A stretch of DNA of 64,000 bases from Marthasterias glacialis (GCA_911728455.2 OU452234.1:13775338-13839337), one strand, 5' to 3'; shown: positions 46,901 to 61,900, numbered from the stretch's first letter. Notes: generated by a model from the letters alone, not told the origin. A program made the numbers and translations.

Positions 46901-49900
46901 AGCGTTTACCAGCTGACGCAGGCTGACCGATATATAAACCAGGGATGCCAGTCAGGTTTTTGACCAGAGCCTGAAAATCGGCATAGACACCCTCATTCTA
47001 CATGAAAAAGCCTGAACTCAGTCTAGAATTTTACAAAAAAAGCCTGAATTCAGGCTATTGCCTGAAAACTGACATCCCTGATAAACCATTATTTTCCGAG
47101 CCAGCAAGCAGGCGATGGTAAACATGTCATTGTGCAAAATCGGATTACCAGAACAAAGACTGCCTGGAATTTTTTGTTTTTGGAGCTTGCACACAGTATG
47201 CACTCACCATGCAATGCTTTGTTTCATCCACACAAAGAGGACAGATGGTGCTGAATGTTTCGCTGATTTTCACTCATTACGCGCGGGTTTTTTGTGTAAA
47301 GAAGAGGATTACAAGACATGGAAAGGCTTCCACAATTTTTTAATCATTGTATTGTGGCTCAATGGAGTTAAGTCTGGTTCAGATGTGAGAGGAAAACCCC
47401 AGGGAACTATTCCAGGGAAAACCCACGCAATTAGTTTGGGACTGAAAAACCCAATCCATGTAGTGCCCATGGCAGGATTCAAACTGGGGTCCCTGAGGTG
47501 GAAGGCGAGGAAAGATACCACTACGCCAACTTGACCGCCCCAAAAGTTTTCAGATTTAAACTAATTTGTTTGTGTGTTTTTTTTCAGGCATAACATTACC
47601 ATGTAGTCAAAATTGTATAATATGACAGCACAAACCGGTTAAAAACGTGTCTGTAAACCAGTCATAAGAATAGGACGTGATCGATTAATCAAAATATTCA
47701 TCTGTTCAAATAACTTCAGATTTTTAGTGTGAACAAACTGACTTGAACGGCATTTGAACCCACGACCACCGGCTCATTGTGCCAGCGCTCTACCAACTGA
47801 ACTATCTAGCCCTAATGTTGGCGGTTGTTTGATTCCTGTTCCTATGTCAATATCTTTGTTCCAGGGGTGTGCCAGTCATAAGCCATTCAACCTTGAACTG
47901 CCACATAACCAGGGCCCAAGAGCTCCTTAAACACAACACGTAGCTAAGCACAAAAAAATTATGCTTACCATAATAAGGTTACCGGTCAAAATACAATGTC
48001 GCATGTACAATTGGTGACCGGTATCCCGCTCATTTCTGCTTAGCAGAAAAGATTTAAGTAATATTACCTGCTTAAGCAGCGCTATGAAACTGGGCCCAGG
48101 GATCACACCCAAGTTTACGATACAGCCTGGGATGCGGCAGTGCAGGAATCACCTTAAGGGATCACCTGGGTTTCCCAACAAAAACTAATTGCAGAAAATC
48201 AGATTAAACTGTTCTGAAGTGAAGACTAAAAAGAGAATGAAATCTCGTAGCTGCTTTACCAGGTAGCTCTCTCCTGGCCAATGAACTGTTGTATTCCTTC
48301 AGTAAGTTGAAGATGCTGGTCCCTGGAAGGTGGGAACGATCCTCAGGCTCCCTGGCTATGCGGAATATCTAGAAAACATGAAACATGAACATCTTAACCC
48401 TCCCTACTGTTTGACCATTCAATATCATCCACTGTGGTTTGCAATGATAGATCAGGAGTCGAAAATTGCTGTTAGCCCACTACTCCGGGACGAGCAGATT
48501 TCCAGCTGGGCTACTCATTTTTCCAGTTTGTTAGCCCAACTGGCTAGTGGAAAAATAAAGCAAAAGTGCATTGTTACAAATAACAATGAACTGTGCTTGA
48601 CTTTTCGTCAGAAACTTTTGTCTTTAGCTTGTTCATTAAAAACCACACAATGTGTAGGTTTTATTTTAATACAATGATAACATGGACGAATGAAAGGATT
48701 ACAATGTATTTGATAGTATAAATGTAAGATTTTTTTTTCTCGCCATGGCGTGATGAATACACACATTTTTGGGGGGTCTGCTGATATATAATCAAAGCTA
48801 CTAAAACGACTGGGTTACTAGCCTTGCTGGCTACCATGAACATAATTAGTTAACTTCAACCCCAGTAGATGCACTAAGCCTGTCTGCAATATAAAATTAT
48901 GTTGGTATCCTGGTAAATTTTAAAACAAGTTTTCAAAAAATGTTTTATCATTTACTATCAATATTGATACAAATATTAATATTATTATTAGCATGAGTGG
49001 AATACGGAAAAGTTGTGCATTTCCGAGTGGGATGGACGCACTATAACAGGCTGTATTTTTTCCATATTCCACAAAACGAATTGTGATTACGAATTGCATG
49101 TGACATTGGATTTATCTTCCAGCCAACTTCATACCGCCTCATACGCGCAAATTAAAAGATTTGAGGGCATTATTTCATGCTGAGCAGCACTTGCAACCCG
49201 CAAAGTTTAGAACGTTGTTTTGCACTGTTCATATACAGAGTGTGACGCATGACGCTCACCAAATGCAGAGTGCGATATAAAACTGGGAGTATGATGAGGA
49301 TAACTATAACACCTCTTCCTTTGATTCTATCTGTTGATTGGCCGAAAGTGTGTCACGTGGTGTTGTGTATTTTTACTCTTGCAATGCGCACCGACCAAAA
49401 GAACTATTAAACGGTACTATCCAAGGATAGTCTAGCAACCGATGTACTATCGAATGGATACCCTGGTACCCTGACTGCATTGACTTCAAGCGTTGATTTA
49501 AATGAGCTGTGTGACAACCTCGAACCCGGTGAAACGATCAAATAATACGTGCATTTGAAATACGATATGAGAACGAAGGCAATAATATTAGTATGGTACC
49601 CCTCTTTCTTTTTGTCAAGACTTCCTGTTCCCCGGAGCGGCCTATCTTAAGATAGGCCGCTCCAGGGATCACCTCGAGTGACTAGTTTTACTACGCCACT
49701 CGAAGCAGTCAATATTTGTATACTATCACACTCCCATTCGAGCTGTGTGATTGGAGGATTAGTGTGAGACCATTACCACTTCTAGCATTGATACTACTAG
49801 TTTATTTGGTTGGTAAGCAGTTTGCAACATCTAATTTTTTTTTTTATATTATTATTATTTTATTTTCAATAATGCTTTCACTAACCTCATCTGTTTTCGC

Positions 49901-52900
49901 CAAGCTAAACGCAAACGAATAATCCGTCTTGTCCAGGTGAGTGTAGAAGTATGTAGCAGGCATCACCTGTCTCTTCACACCATCCGAGAAACTTCCCTAG
50001 AATACATGAGATAGAGGGAGGAAAGTGTAGAACACATCAGCTCTAAGTAGGTTGAAATCTTGTATCAGAAAGAAAAAACGTTAACTTCATATTCTGCTCG
50101 ATGCTTTACGATAAAGCATTATGTATTGTGTAGAGATGTAACCTTTGGATCACCTGTTCAACTTGGTAAGGTTTGCAGTAACACCATGTACATATCTCTC
50201 TCTCTCTTTGCATGTGTTGTGGTGGTTCTTAAAAAGAACTGGTGGTGAAACAACTTAACATTTCGATCAGTATGCTCTGATTGTCTTCAGCAATCAGACT
50301 GGTAGAAAAATTGGCATCGCACTTTGTAATTTTTCAACCTTGAAGAAGCCAGAACTTCAAGCTAATTTGACTGAATTCAACCTGCATGAGCCTCTTCGGT
50401 CATGAAGTACATGTAGGGAGGTCTCTCCACAACCCGAGTATATTTGTTAAAGTTTGTTGGATTTTGTAGCCCAAGACGGTGCCAAAGTGTTGTACAGATA
50501 CTAATTATTACACCGACCATTACTGCTTGGCTCATCATTTGGGACGTAAAGCCGTAGGTTCTGTGTGTTGTGTAATGCACGTACAAGAACCAAGTACACT
50601 TATCGTTAAGAAAGATAAGGGGTTTGCCCCAGTGTTTTCTGGCATGGTTGGCCGCAGATTGCCCCACAGCACCTTGTAAAAACCTTACAAGCAGCTACAG
50701 AAATATTGGTCTTATAATCATCGTACCTCTACATACTTGTCAGGGCCATGAGCGCCCATCTGGTGGATATCGGAGCATTAGAAGTCTCCATAGTTATCAT
50801 TTTCGTTACCTTTTAATAAAATCGTTCAACAATTACCTTGGGTACACCTCGCTGTGCATTTTGTATTTCAATATGGCCAGTTTCTCCTTTGAGCATAGCA
50901 TCGATAACGTCGCTGAATTCCTTGGGTTCACCTTCAGGCTGCTCTAGCTGTCTGATTGGAACCAGAATCGGATCCTCAACAAGCTGTGATTGTACAGAAA
51001 TCAGAGTGTGGTTTAAAAAAACACAGAATCTGGGAGTTGGTCTTACAAATTGACTTCACCTTTGACCCTCATGTGGGCCACCACTGCCGAGGTCAAACAA
51101 TGGAAAGAGGCACATCTGTATGCGCAACGCAAAACTCCTTTGACCTCATTGAGGTTTTTTAAATATTTTTTGTAGGGTCTATGGTCATGGTGGTGGAACA
51201 TTGTGGATAATCACTTTTCTGTTTACACAGCCCAACATGTTGCCCTATCTACTTCTGCTTCGTTACAATGCATCAAGGAGATAAAACAAGAATACAGAAT
51301 GAGAGAGGACTTACATTACTGCTGGGCTTCAATAGCGGATGGAAGATTGTTCCTCCGTAGTTATCAATCAAGAAAGCATAGACAGAGCCCCACTGTTCAT
51401 TCACAATCAAGTTTTCAATCTCCTCCAAGGTACAGTCAACACCGACCACGCCCAGAAGCCTGAAGAAAAAAATACAATATATCAATGCATCAGAATTAGT
51501 CCATGCAATTGTTTACCGACTTAACACTCCCTACCCCCGACCATTCAATACCATCCACATGGTTTTGAATGATTGATGCACTATAGGCCATGTAACCCGT
51601 GACATCACATGTTTACGAAAGATCCACAGAGCCTGGACTTCCTGCAGGCATGATTTGTACACAGGCCATACCAATGGAAGAAAACATAAAATCTTTGTTT
51701 AGGCAAACACCCCAAGTAGATCCTCGTCATTTGATTGGAGGATTGGAGGTCATGCAACATTTGTTATTCACACTATTGCACCGCATTGAGCGGGCATTTT
51801 TGGTACTATTCAGCGTGCATTTTCAGTCTATCCTTTTTTCTTTATTGCACACTTGACCATCATTCAAAAGAAAGCAGTACAAAATGCCATCATATGACAG
51901 GACACAACCATAGTTTTATCCTCCAGTCAATAATGTCAACGATCTACTTGGATGTTATATAAAACAAACAGTCGAACGTTTTGCATTCGTGCAATGCAGA
52001 GAACCTTTTTAATCTTTGCAAGATGGAATGTTCCATTCATTGAGACGAAGAGTTGAATGGAACATTCCATCTTTCAACCCATGAAAATATTCTCACCATC
52101 GCACTCATCAACATCCATTATTTGGATATTTAATGGAGATTGCACTGTCTGATTTTTTATCAACGTTTTTGACAAGAACTTGTTCTGTTCTAATAATAAC
52201 GATATTAATTTGGGAGGATAATCATCCTTACTGGCAGCTGAGAAGCTGAATTGTGAAGTACGCGGCTACACATGTTCGAGCTGCAGGCATTCATGGGTGC
52301 CTTCGGCAGCCAGCCACATAACCCATATATGACCACAGAGCACAGCCTGAGATCGAAATTGTTTGGTTTTTCCGGAGGGAGGAAAACCGGACAGCCTAGA
52401 GAAAAACCCTCGCAACACTGGAGAGAACTCTACTCACATATGACCCCAGCCGGGATTCGAACCAGGGACACATTGGTGAGAGACGGAGACGAGCGCTTTA
52501 CGTACATGCCATCCATGCCACCCGATATATATTTATTGATCTACAACCAGGGAGCACACACAGGGAAGCCAGGAACTTTTACTTTTCCTTGTTGGATCTA
52601 GGGATGTCTAGTAATTATCTTCTCTGCCGCGGAGTGGTATATCCTTGTGTCAGTGCTGCAACATTCCATCTCCTATGATAGCGTTTGCATAACACATGAG
52701 TTTGAGGGTGCCAAAATGTACACAAAATATCTTGGATATAAATACTAAACATATAGGCACTAAAATGCACGTTTTTAATAGAGTGTGTCTTGTGAGAGAC
52801 ACGGCGGTACTGCAAAATATATACACTGTTTTTGCACTGACGAGACGATATATTGGTCTAAACGCTTCAACTAGTCTGCTTCTAGATATCTTATTGTGTG

Positions 52901-55900
52901 CATGTGCCACAGGAAAATATCACCAGATGCATCGTACAATAAAAACAAGCAAATTAATGAGTGAAAATGAATACTTCCATATTTGTTTTTTTTTTTATTG
53001 GCTTTTCAACACTTCAATTTGGGGTAATCGGATAAAATGGATGCAAATTTACTTTCCCGTTCTGTCACTCAGGACAGGTATGGCGTGGGTGACCATCTGC
53101 TTCAGACCGAAGGCATCGATGTAAGGGGCAGTCCACTTCCCCTGGGTCGTCTTCTGCGAGTTGGAGGATAAGAAATTGAAGTAGTCCCTCATCTTGCCGA
53201 TCAGGTTCTCTCCATCGGTCAACTTCTTAAAGTAGCCTCGATTCTTGCAGGCCAGATGGCCAGGGAAGTTTTCCCCGTCATCGATGGTGCCGTAGCTGAA
53301 GATGCGAGCCTGGTTCAGAAAAAAAAAAAACATGCAAAAACCAGTTATCATATAGAAAGGGAATTCCATATCTTGTGAAAGGGAAATTACATTATTGATT
53401 TTTTTCAAAGTTTGGGGTGGAAAAAGAAAAATTGACCTGAGTTGGATTCGAACCTGGTTCGAGTTGGTTCTTGACCAAGTGAAAAGTCTAGCCCAATTTT
53501 GACAATATTTTGTCTACTTTGACAATATTGTTGTTTTTTCCCTGTTACTTTTTTCAGGGCTGGAATTCTGGGGGTAAAATGCACAAAACCAAAGGGCTCA
53601 AAAGGTTTATTGGACCCGAAAACTTTTTATACAAGACCAGATTCAAATGAGAAAAGACCAAAATCAAAATCAGAACACAGTAAGTAATAAAATTATATTA
53701 TACCGTTTTAATTTGAACATGCAATAATAATAATACACAGTTTTTATATAGCGCTTTATCACACCCTATGGGCGTCTCAGAGCGCTCAGTTGTTTTTTCC
53801 TGCAAGGTATGATGTGTAATGTTTTTGAAGTATAAGACCTGTTCCTTTGCATTGCACCATGTAATGGTTCACATGGTGCTGTGGCGCAATCTGCAGCCGA
53901 TCAAACCAGGAACACCGGGGCGAACCCCTTCTCTTTGCGATAAGTGTCACTGGGTTCTTTTACGTGCATTACGACAACACACGGGACCAACGGCTTTACG
54001 TCCCATCCAAAGGACGAAGCAATAATGTTTAAGTGTCTTGCTTAAGGACAGAAGTGTCACAACCGGGACTCGAACCCACACTCTGCTGATCGGAAACATC
54101 AGAGTCCGGTGTTCTTATCCGCTCGGCCACGACACGCTAAGAGACAACTGATGTCATTTGTACAGTTGTATAAGACAAATGAGATACTACAAAAGTAAAT
54201 TCTGATACTCTACAGAATTTAAAAGTATTTATCAGATTCAAAGTCAACATTTGAACATAATTTTTTTTAAATTAAATATATTTAAACAGTGAATTGAAAA
54301 ACACAAGACCACTGGACTTGCTGGTGAGTTTACCGGATCGATGCTAAAAATCACCAGTCCAGTGTAAATTTCGAGCCCTGCCTTTTTTTTCACATACCGT
54401 GGGATCTGCAACAGCGTTTAACTCCTTGACTTTGTTCCAAACTTTTGCCCATTCATACTTGCATATAGGTCCTGGCACATAACCACTCCTTGTGTAATAA
54501 CCTTGAAACAACAACAACAAAAATCGTTATAATTATTATATTTATAGGTTTTCACAACCAATTTCATCAAAAACTTTTTCAATTTAATACCTGGTTTGCA
54601 TTCCATTTCGTTTGAAAAAGAATGCTCCCGTCATATCAGCATTCAACAGTCAATAAGAGTAATTGAATTTCAACAGTTAAGCATTCACTGGTCAAATAAG
54701 TTTATTCAAATTCATTAGGGCACAAATATTATACAACTTCATAAAAGCAAACAGCAAGAAGCTGGTCAACCATTCAATTTCAATAAATTGTATATAGCAG
54801 GCCTTGCGCTTAAGCTTTTTGTAAAGTAGCCCAAGGGGCTAGTAGACTGTGCATTTTACTTGCCCCCAGGAAGTTTTTGTTGCCCAAATTTTAAACATGT
54901 ATTGTCATAAATGTATCTTCCTGATACTAATGGTAGCGATCACAATCAATTTATAGCAGTCAAATGAAGTTACATTCACACACTCAAAAATAAAAAACCT
55001 ATTTCTAAAATGTATTATTCACATCTAAAAAAGGAAAAAGTATGAGCATTATAAACAAGTAAGATGCACAGTTTTTAGTAGCCCACAGGGCAAGTTGAGA
55101 AGCGGTGTTTACTAGCCCATAGCAGTTTTAACTAGACAAAGTACGCCGGGCTAGTGTTCAGGGTGAGCCCTGATATAGGTAGTAGAAATTCAAGTGAGGG
55201 ATGGTGAAAATATAGTCTTGAATGCCTATTATTTGTTTGCTTTATCTATTTACTTCACTTAATGTTTTCTTGTAAAGCGCTGATGGTGAGTGCTCTATAA
55301 ATGCCAGTTATTATTATTATTATAAACTGATAAATGAAATAGAATGACTGAAACAAACCTAAATGAGAAGAATGAAACCATGTGTGAACAAAAAAAAAGA
55401 AAAAAATGAATGCAACAGTAGCTGAAAAGAAATCCTAGTTTGATCAAATTAGGACAGCATGTCAGACCATACATTATGCGGACATCTCATCTTGTGTTCT
55501 CTGGTTTGTCATGCTGCACAAATTTTCTTGAAAAGGAAGCATCTTCTTCAACGTGATTGTTCGTCTCAGAGTGAAGTAGCTTTTTCAGGGTTTGCCAGAG
55601 CCAAATAAACAGCTCTCAAAACAATTTTCAACGGCATCAATTTTATAATAACCAGTAATAACCAGTTTTTATAAAGCGCTTTATCACGGTCCGAAGGGCG
55701 TCTCAAAGCCCTTCTGACATTACTACCCCTGGTCACTGGGCCATTTATTTCATTCCTTAAACCATCTCAGCTCCCTGGGGAGTATACAGCCGGTGCTGCG
55801 AGTAACCGCGCTCCAAGCTAATCATTCACGTAAACCATCTCTGCCCTCACAGGTACTCATTTACTCCTGGGTGGAGAAAAGCAATTATAGTAAAGTGTCT

Positions 55901-58900
55901 TGCTCAAGGACACAAGTGTCACAACCGGGATTCGAACCCACACTCTGCTGATCAGAAACAGCAGAGCTTGAGTCCGGTGCTCTTATCCGCTCGGCGCCGA
56001 CATCCCACATTTTAAGATCACATTGAGTTAAAACTTTTTTTTGCTCTGATGCTTACAATAATTACATACCTGGGCCACATCGAACTCGCTCCCCATCGGT
56101 GTCTTTGCCGTCAGTTACCAAGATGATTATCGCTTGGCACCCAGTGCGGGATTTACCAGACAGCAACTCAAAGGCTTTCTCAAATCCACGTCTGACCAAC
56201 CGTTAGGATGATACGCCACAGATGATGAAGGTGATGGTGGGCAAAAGGAGGAGCAAGAAAAGAGGGTCGGAACAAAAAAGTTGAAATAGAATTAATCAAT
56301 TTCCTTCTGTGATAGAATCTACAAGGGATGCCCTCAGATAATAATCACAACAAATAGAGTCTAATAAAATACATTTCAAAACCGAAGGAATCGTCAGTGT
56401 GCTGTATGAAGTTACAGTGACAATAGCAATAAACACATCCGCTTTATTCTGTGTTGAACGAGTTCAACAGTGGAGGGCGTATACGTCCTCCACTGTTGAA
56501 CTGGTCAATACGTACGTTAGTCAATGCGTATTGACTAGCTTGGAGGGCTTACTGTGTAGCGTGCACCATGTGAGCTCACAGCGTGTTGCGCTTCGTTGGC
56601 CCTGCACAGCCAAGGGCAAAAGGCACTGGAATTACACTTAAAGTCACTCTTAGGACGAGTAACTAGTCCTAACTTGCATGACTTGTCAGAGGTGAGGACC
56701 AGTCCTAAGTTAGGACTAGTTTTGTGAAATCCACCCCTGTATCCGCACTTGGTCTTTGGAATCGCGAGTAAAGATTCTAAAAGCCTTACATGTTTTCACT
56801 GTTTCAGGACATCAAGTTTAGGAATCCTTAGATCAAACAAATTTTGTACTCATTTCTCAAAAAACTACAGCAGTTCTGGCAATAACATTTCAAGGGTAGT
56901 GTTCCATCGTGGACATCTTTTTACCCAGATATGCAACTTTGCTTTTCCAAAAAAAAGCGGCTTTTCCAAAAAAAACAGAGGAACCTGCCAAACACACACA
57001 ACTTTGTACTGTGTTTTTCAGTTTTCTATGGCAGAAAACTTGAAGAAAAAAAGAGGAAATCAGCTGATCAGCTGAAAAGTTGCACACCTGTTACCCTGTA
57101 ACTTATGTGCAAATCTGTAAACATTTTTTTTTTTTTTTCAATCTTACCAAGGTTGTGCAAACCCTTTAAATCGCATCACATCAAAAAACAAAAAAAATTG
57201 AAATGTTGAAAAGTGTTCTCACTTGAGTTCGCTGGTTCCTCCTGGCTTCAGGGCCAGCGTCTTCTCCTTCAAGTCTTTGCGATGAGCCGTGGTTGCCGGT
57301 ACAAGACGGTCGTCTTTACAACTCAAGACGGTTGTGTTAAATGGATGCCATCTTTAACAAAAGAATTTGTTTATAGTTTGTACGTTATCTCAGGAAGACA
57401 ATACAGTTGTTTCTTTTTGTTTTTCCTTAAGTGTTTTTTTTATTTATTAGTAACCCTAACTCCCTAAGCATTTTTACTAGAAGACCTCCTCAACCCATCG
57501 TACTCCAACAGTACACTTGTGGGGACAGTTACACAACCCACCATACTCCAAAAGGTCTTGTGCTGTTTGATTTCGGCTGACTGGGTACGTCATGACATTA
57601 ACTTGAGAAGTACAGCACCAATCCCGTCAATATCCGACAATTGTTTTATTTTGTATTTATTTTCTTTTTAAGTGGGTGGGTTCAGCGCAGTTTGCATCAT
57701 AGCACTTTCCACACTCAGCCAAAGTGGTTGATATCATGAATGGTGAATATGTACTTAGTACATATTATGCTATGCAGAGTTGTGCCAACATACAGAACCC
57801 CTTCAGTTAAGTGGCCTTGAACGGTAAGCAAACTCCCTGGCAAATGTTAGCAAGACTTTAAATGTTAGAACTCCATGAGTGTTCGGCATTTCAGATCTTT
57901 CAACTCCAATTTGAAGGAATTGCATATAATATATAAAAAAAATGACATTACATATTATGTAATGTCATTTTTTTATGTTATCATTATTGGAAAGATCCGA
58001 TTTTTCTTTTTCCACGATGGAGGTAGAATAAATAGGAATTCTACCTCCATGCTCTTTCCAACTATTGTAAGCTTGGGTATGGAGTGTGAACATGGACTAA
58101 ACTACAGCTTTTTAACAATTAATGGCCTCTGTGCACAGGCTTGGGTGCTTTTTGGGACCAGTATCCTCAGCGCTAGAGAAGTACATTAACCCTAACCCTA
58201 ACCCATATCACACAGTGTTATATGCCCAGTCCAACACCATACAACACTTATCAATGTGAGTGGCTTGCCCCAAGCAACAAGATCCATCTGTGGATACTGT
58301 TGTGTTAGGAATGGAAGGGTGTTCAGTAAAGTGGACTGTGCGTTGGGAAAACCATGCCCTGTTAGAACAATATAGAACAATAGACCAGAGGATGGGAGGC
58401 TGGTGTTTTTGACTCAAATTCTTTTACTTTGTGCTTCTTTGCTATGTAATGAGCATTGTTTTAGGGTGTTTTTTTTTTTTTTTTTTTTTTGGGGGGGGAG
58501 GTTCAATTCCCTATGCAACAACACTCACACACACACGAGATAAAGCCACAGAATTCTCTGTGCAACATAGTACAACACAGGTTTAGAACTGTTGGATCTT
58601 GTTGTGTAGGGCAAGGTTATAGTTAAAGGGTATGAATGATGTCTTATATCTGAAGAAAATAACAGCTATTTTTTTTTCTAAATAGCAGACATAAAACGAA
58701 GTCTGAATTCAGATTAGAAATCAAAAATGTCTTCATTTGAGTAAAATATAAAGTAGCTTACTTTCCGAAGGCATCCCAGTGGCTAGCCCTAGCACAGATA
58801 ACATTCACATAGTCCTGCTTGGTCAGAGTATCCAAGATGATCCTCACTACAGACACTGCTATGTCAAACTTCTTCCCCTTCATGGAGTAGCTGGCAATAG

Positions 58901-61900
58901 TCCAGAATACAAGAATTACATTACTTTGGGTTGCTTTGGTATATTAGGGAGACCGCCGACATTAGGGCTGGATAGCTCAGTTGGTAGAGCGTCTGTACGT
59001 ATAGCTGGTGGTCACAGGTTCAGATCCTGCTCCACTCTCATTTTTTCTATGTTCAGTCCAAACAATGATTCAAAATTTATCCAGTCAGTTTCCCTTGTGG
59101 TCTATTGCTTAGTATTTAATCAAACGAATGAGGGCGCTCTCCAAGTGAGCTGCCATTTTATTTCAGTGTGCTTATTTCTTTTTTAAATCCTCTTCAATCT
59201 TCGTCCACATTCTCTTTTTATTTTGTCTCTCTCTTTTTTTTTTTTTTTTTTTTTTTTGTATTTAAAGTTTTATTGTGTACATGTACAAATGTTTTAATCG
59301 GCCCCTGGCCGCGAATACATTTTTAAATTGTGAATAAACCATTTCAAATAAAAAAAAAAAAAAAATTAAAATAACAAGTTGCTTCACCTTCATGGTGATC
59401 CCTGTGCTGCCACTTCCCATGTTATATCCATAGAGCTAGCTCTATGGTTGTATTGTATAATAGGGTGTGATCCCTGGCTACACGGCAGTAACCGGTTGAA
59501 TGGCTTCTGACTGGCACCGCCCGAACAAAGGTATTGACAAATTATGGCGTTGGTCAACAAAGGGCTGGATAGCTTGGTTGGTAGGGGCGTCGATACATAC
59601 AGCCGTTGGTCACAGGTTATAATCCCTCTCTAGTCAAATTTGCTTTGTTCACCCCAAAATATGATTCAAAATTTACCCAGTCAGCTTCCCTTGTTCGATT
59701 GTTATTCGTAATCACACAAGCACGACTGGGATACGGAAAAATATAGGCCTATCGCTTCTGCGTCTCATATCCAACGAGGCCGAAGGTCCAGTTGGATTGG
59801 GGCACAGATGCTCCATACTATTCCGTATTGCAGGAGAGCGTGTGTGATAACAAAGCGCAATGTGTAAGGTGCGATATGGGCCGTGCAATATGATACAGTC
59901 GTGATGGTGACAGCATGAGAAATGTTGTTGGTATCTTATTTTTCGAATAGTGTCACAATAGACCCCTGTATTGATGACATAACACTTTGTTTACACTTTG
60001 TTTTTGTTATTATGAAAAGAAATCATTTATTTGACTCAACTATTTCATGTAACATTCTGCTTTGTATGTGAAAATGTTTGTTGAAGTATAAAAATTGTTT
60101 TAATGTATTTTTATGGAAATTATTATGAAAAATAAAATTTTGGATGTAACACGGACACGGTGTCCGTGTTACATTCAGAATTTTATTTTTCAAATTTTTC
60201 AACACTCAAATACATAACTATGCAAATTCACTTTTTGCACTAACTACGAGGTACAAAATGTACCAGGTAAAACATTTGTTGTGATAGTTAGTGATTAAAT
60301 ACAGCAGAAATGGGGCAGGACTAAAATCATGCAGATGTCATACAAATGTCACAAACTGTGTCCCAACTTGGTGGAATGACCCATATGTATTATCCTATCG
60401 AAGCTTTGATTTCGTAACTCCCTTCTTCCCTGGTCCCCACCATAAGAAATTGCACATGTAAACAAAGCGTGACGTCATCAGTACATGAGTCTATTGTGTT
60501 TTACCACAGTCAAGACAGGCCTACTAACCTGCAATCCAATACAATAACCACATCTTTGGGATCGCTGGTTGCAGCAATATACCAGGTTCTGACACGTGGA
60601 TCGTAGTCGTTGTAAAACCCAGCAAAGTTACGATTCCATTCCCTACCAGGGAACTTCCGCAAAACTCCTTCAACTGAACCAAAGTACTGCCATCTGCAAA
60701 GACAATAAATACAAGCTAGAAGAATCGGCAGTTATGGTATTCATTTTCAATTGACAAATCTTTACTATTATTATTATCCTTATTATTATTATTTCACGAT
60801 ATCACAGCATGCAAAAGAAAGATCTCATTTTCCTCTGTGCCGGCAACTCCTCGAGTCGGGTTACGTCCCGTAGCCTTAGATCTCGAGGGTCTTTCGCAGG
60901 ATCCTAGCTGTTCCCAAAAGTGCCACCTTCTGCAGCAAATCTACCCTCACAGTTGTGCCTATTTGATCCAGATGCTTCTCGAGTGCCTTCGGAATGGTGC
61001 CAAGTGCTCCAACCACCACAGGGACTACTTTCACTTTCACCTGCCAAATCTTATTATTATTATTACTATTATTATTATTATTGATCAGCTTTTGTATATA
61101 GCACCTCTCCCAAGGATCGAGGCACTTTGCAATTAACTTTAAAAGTCGAAAAACACAAAGAAGGACAAAACAAAAATATATTATACAGTTAAGAAAAGAC
61201 AAAGAAATTGTTATAACTATTAAGTAATTTTTTTTTATTATTATTATATCTTTCTGGTAATGAAACCAAGGGACCCTCAAAAGTTACTTGCACTGTGACC
61301 CGTAGGCCTGAAGATACCTGTGTGGAGAAGATATTGAAGAAATGTCAGTTTTAGATGTGGGAGGAAAACCCCAAATAGGGAAAACCCACGCAATCAGAAA
61401 ACCCACGCAATCAGGTAGGGACTGAAAACCCAATCCACATGCAAGGCTCCAGTCCGGGATTCGAACTGGGGTCCACAGAGGTGAAAGGCAGGGAAAGAAA
61501 CCACTGAGCCAACCTGAATTTACACATGCAAAATTCCAAAAAACATCGCCCCATACAAATAGACACCCTGCACACATGTCACACGTACACAACTGCGCCA
61601 CACCCACCATCCCGGAAGCCAATGGGTAAGCGTGCAAATGCCACATCAAATTCCCCCTTTTATTGAACATAAAAGGAGCAGAAACTACGATCATGTTGTT
61701 ACTTTTCAAAAAAACCTTTGGCATTTTTTTTTTTGGGGGGGGGGGAAATTGCTCTTTATAATCTACTAACATTATACCTTCAATATCTCATGAGTTATTT
61801 CAAAATCTACTTTGATTATTATCCATAAATACCCCTGACAATTTGGGACAATTTGGACAGTCCTTGGGGTTGACAGGTGGTCACATGACTGTTTAAGAGC

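Noticed and set aside
47115..47534. 139-codon open frame on the plus strand
   Set aside because: Its second half is SINE-B and there is no conserved motif.
54060..54140. Leucine-type tRNA gene on the minus strand (GGCCGAGCGGATAAGA...GGTTCGAGTCCCGG)
   Set aside because: It is the head of SINE-C; the body and (TTA)n tail follow directly.
58966..59040. tRNA gene with GCTCAGTTGGTAGAGCG and GGTTCAGATCC
   Set aside because: A and B boxes are good but the acceptor stem ends do not pair, and the same tail follows a second copy at 59560, so it is a SINE head.
61284..61772. 162-codon open frame on the minus strand
   Set aside because: It runs through an antisense SINE-B and a homopolymer; its residues come from repeat sequence.
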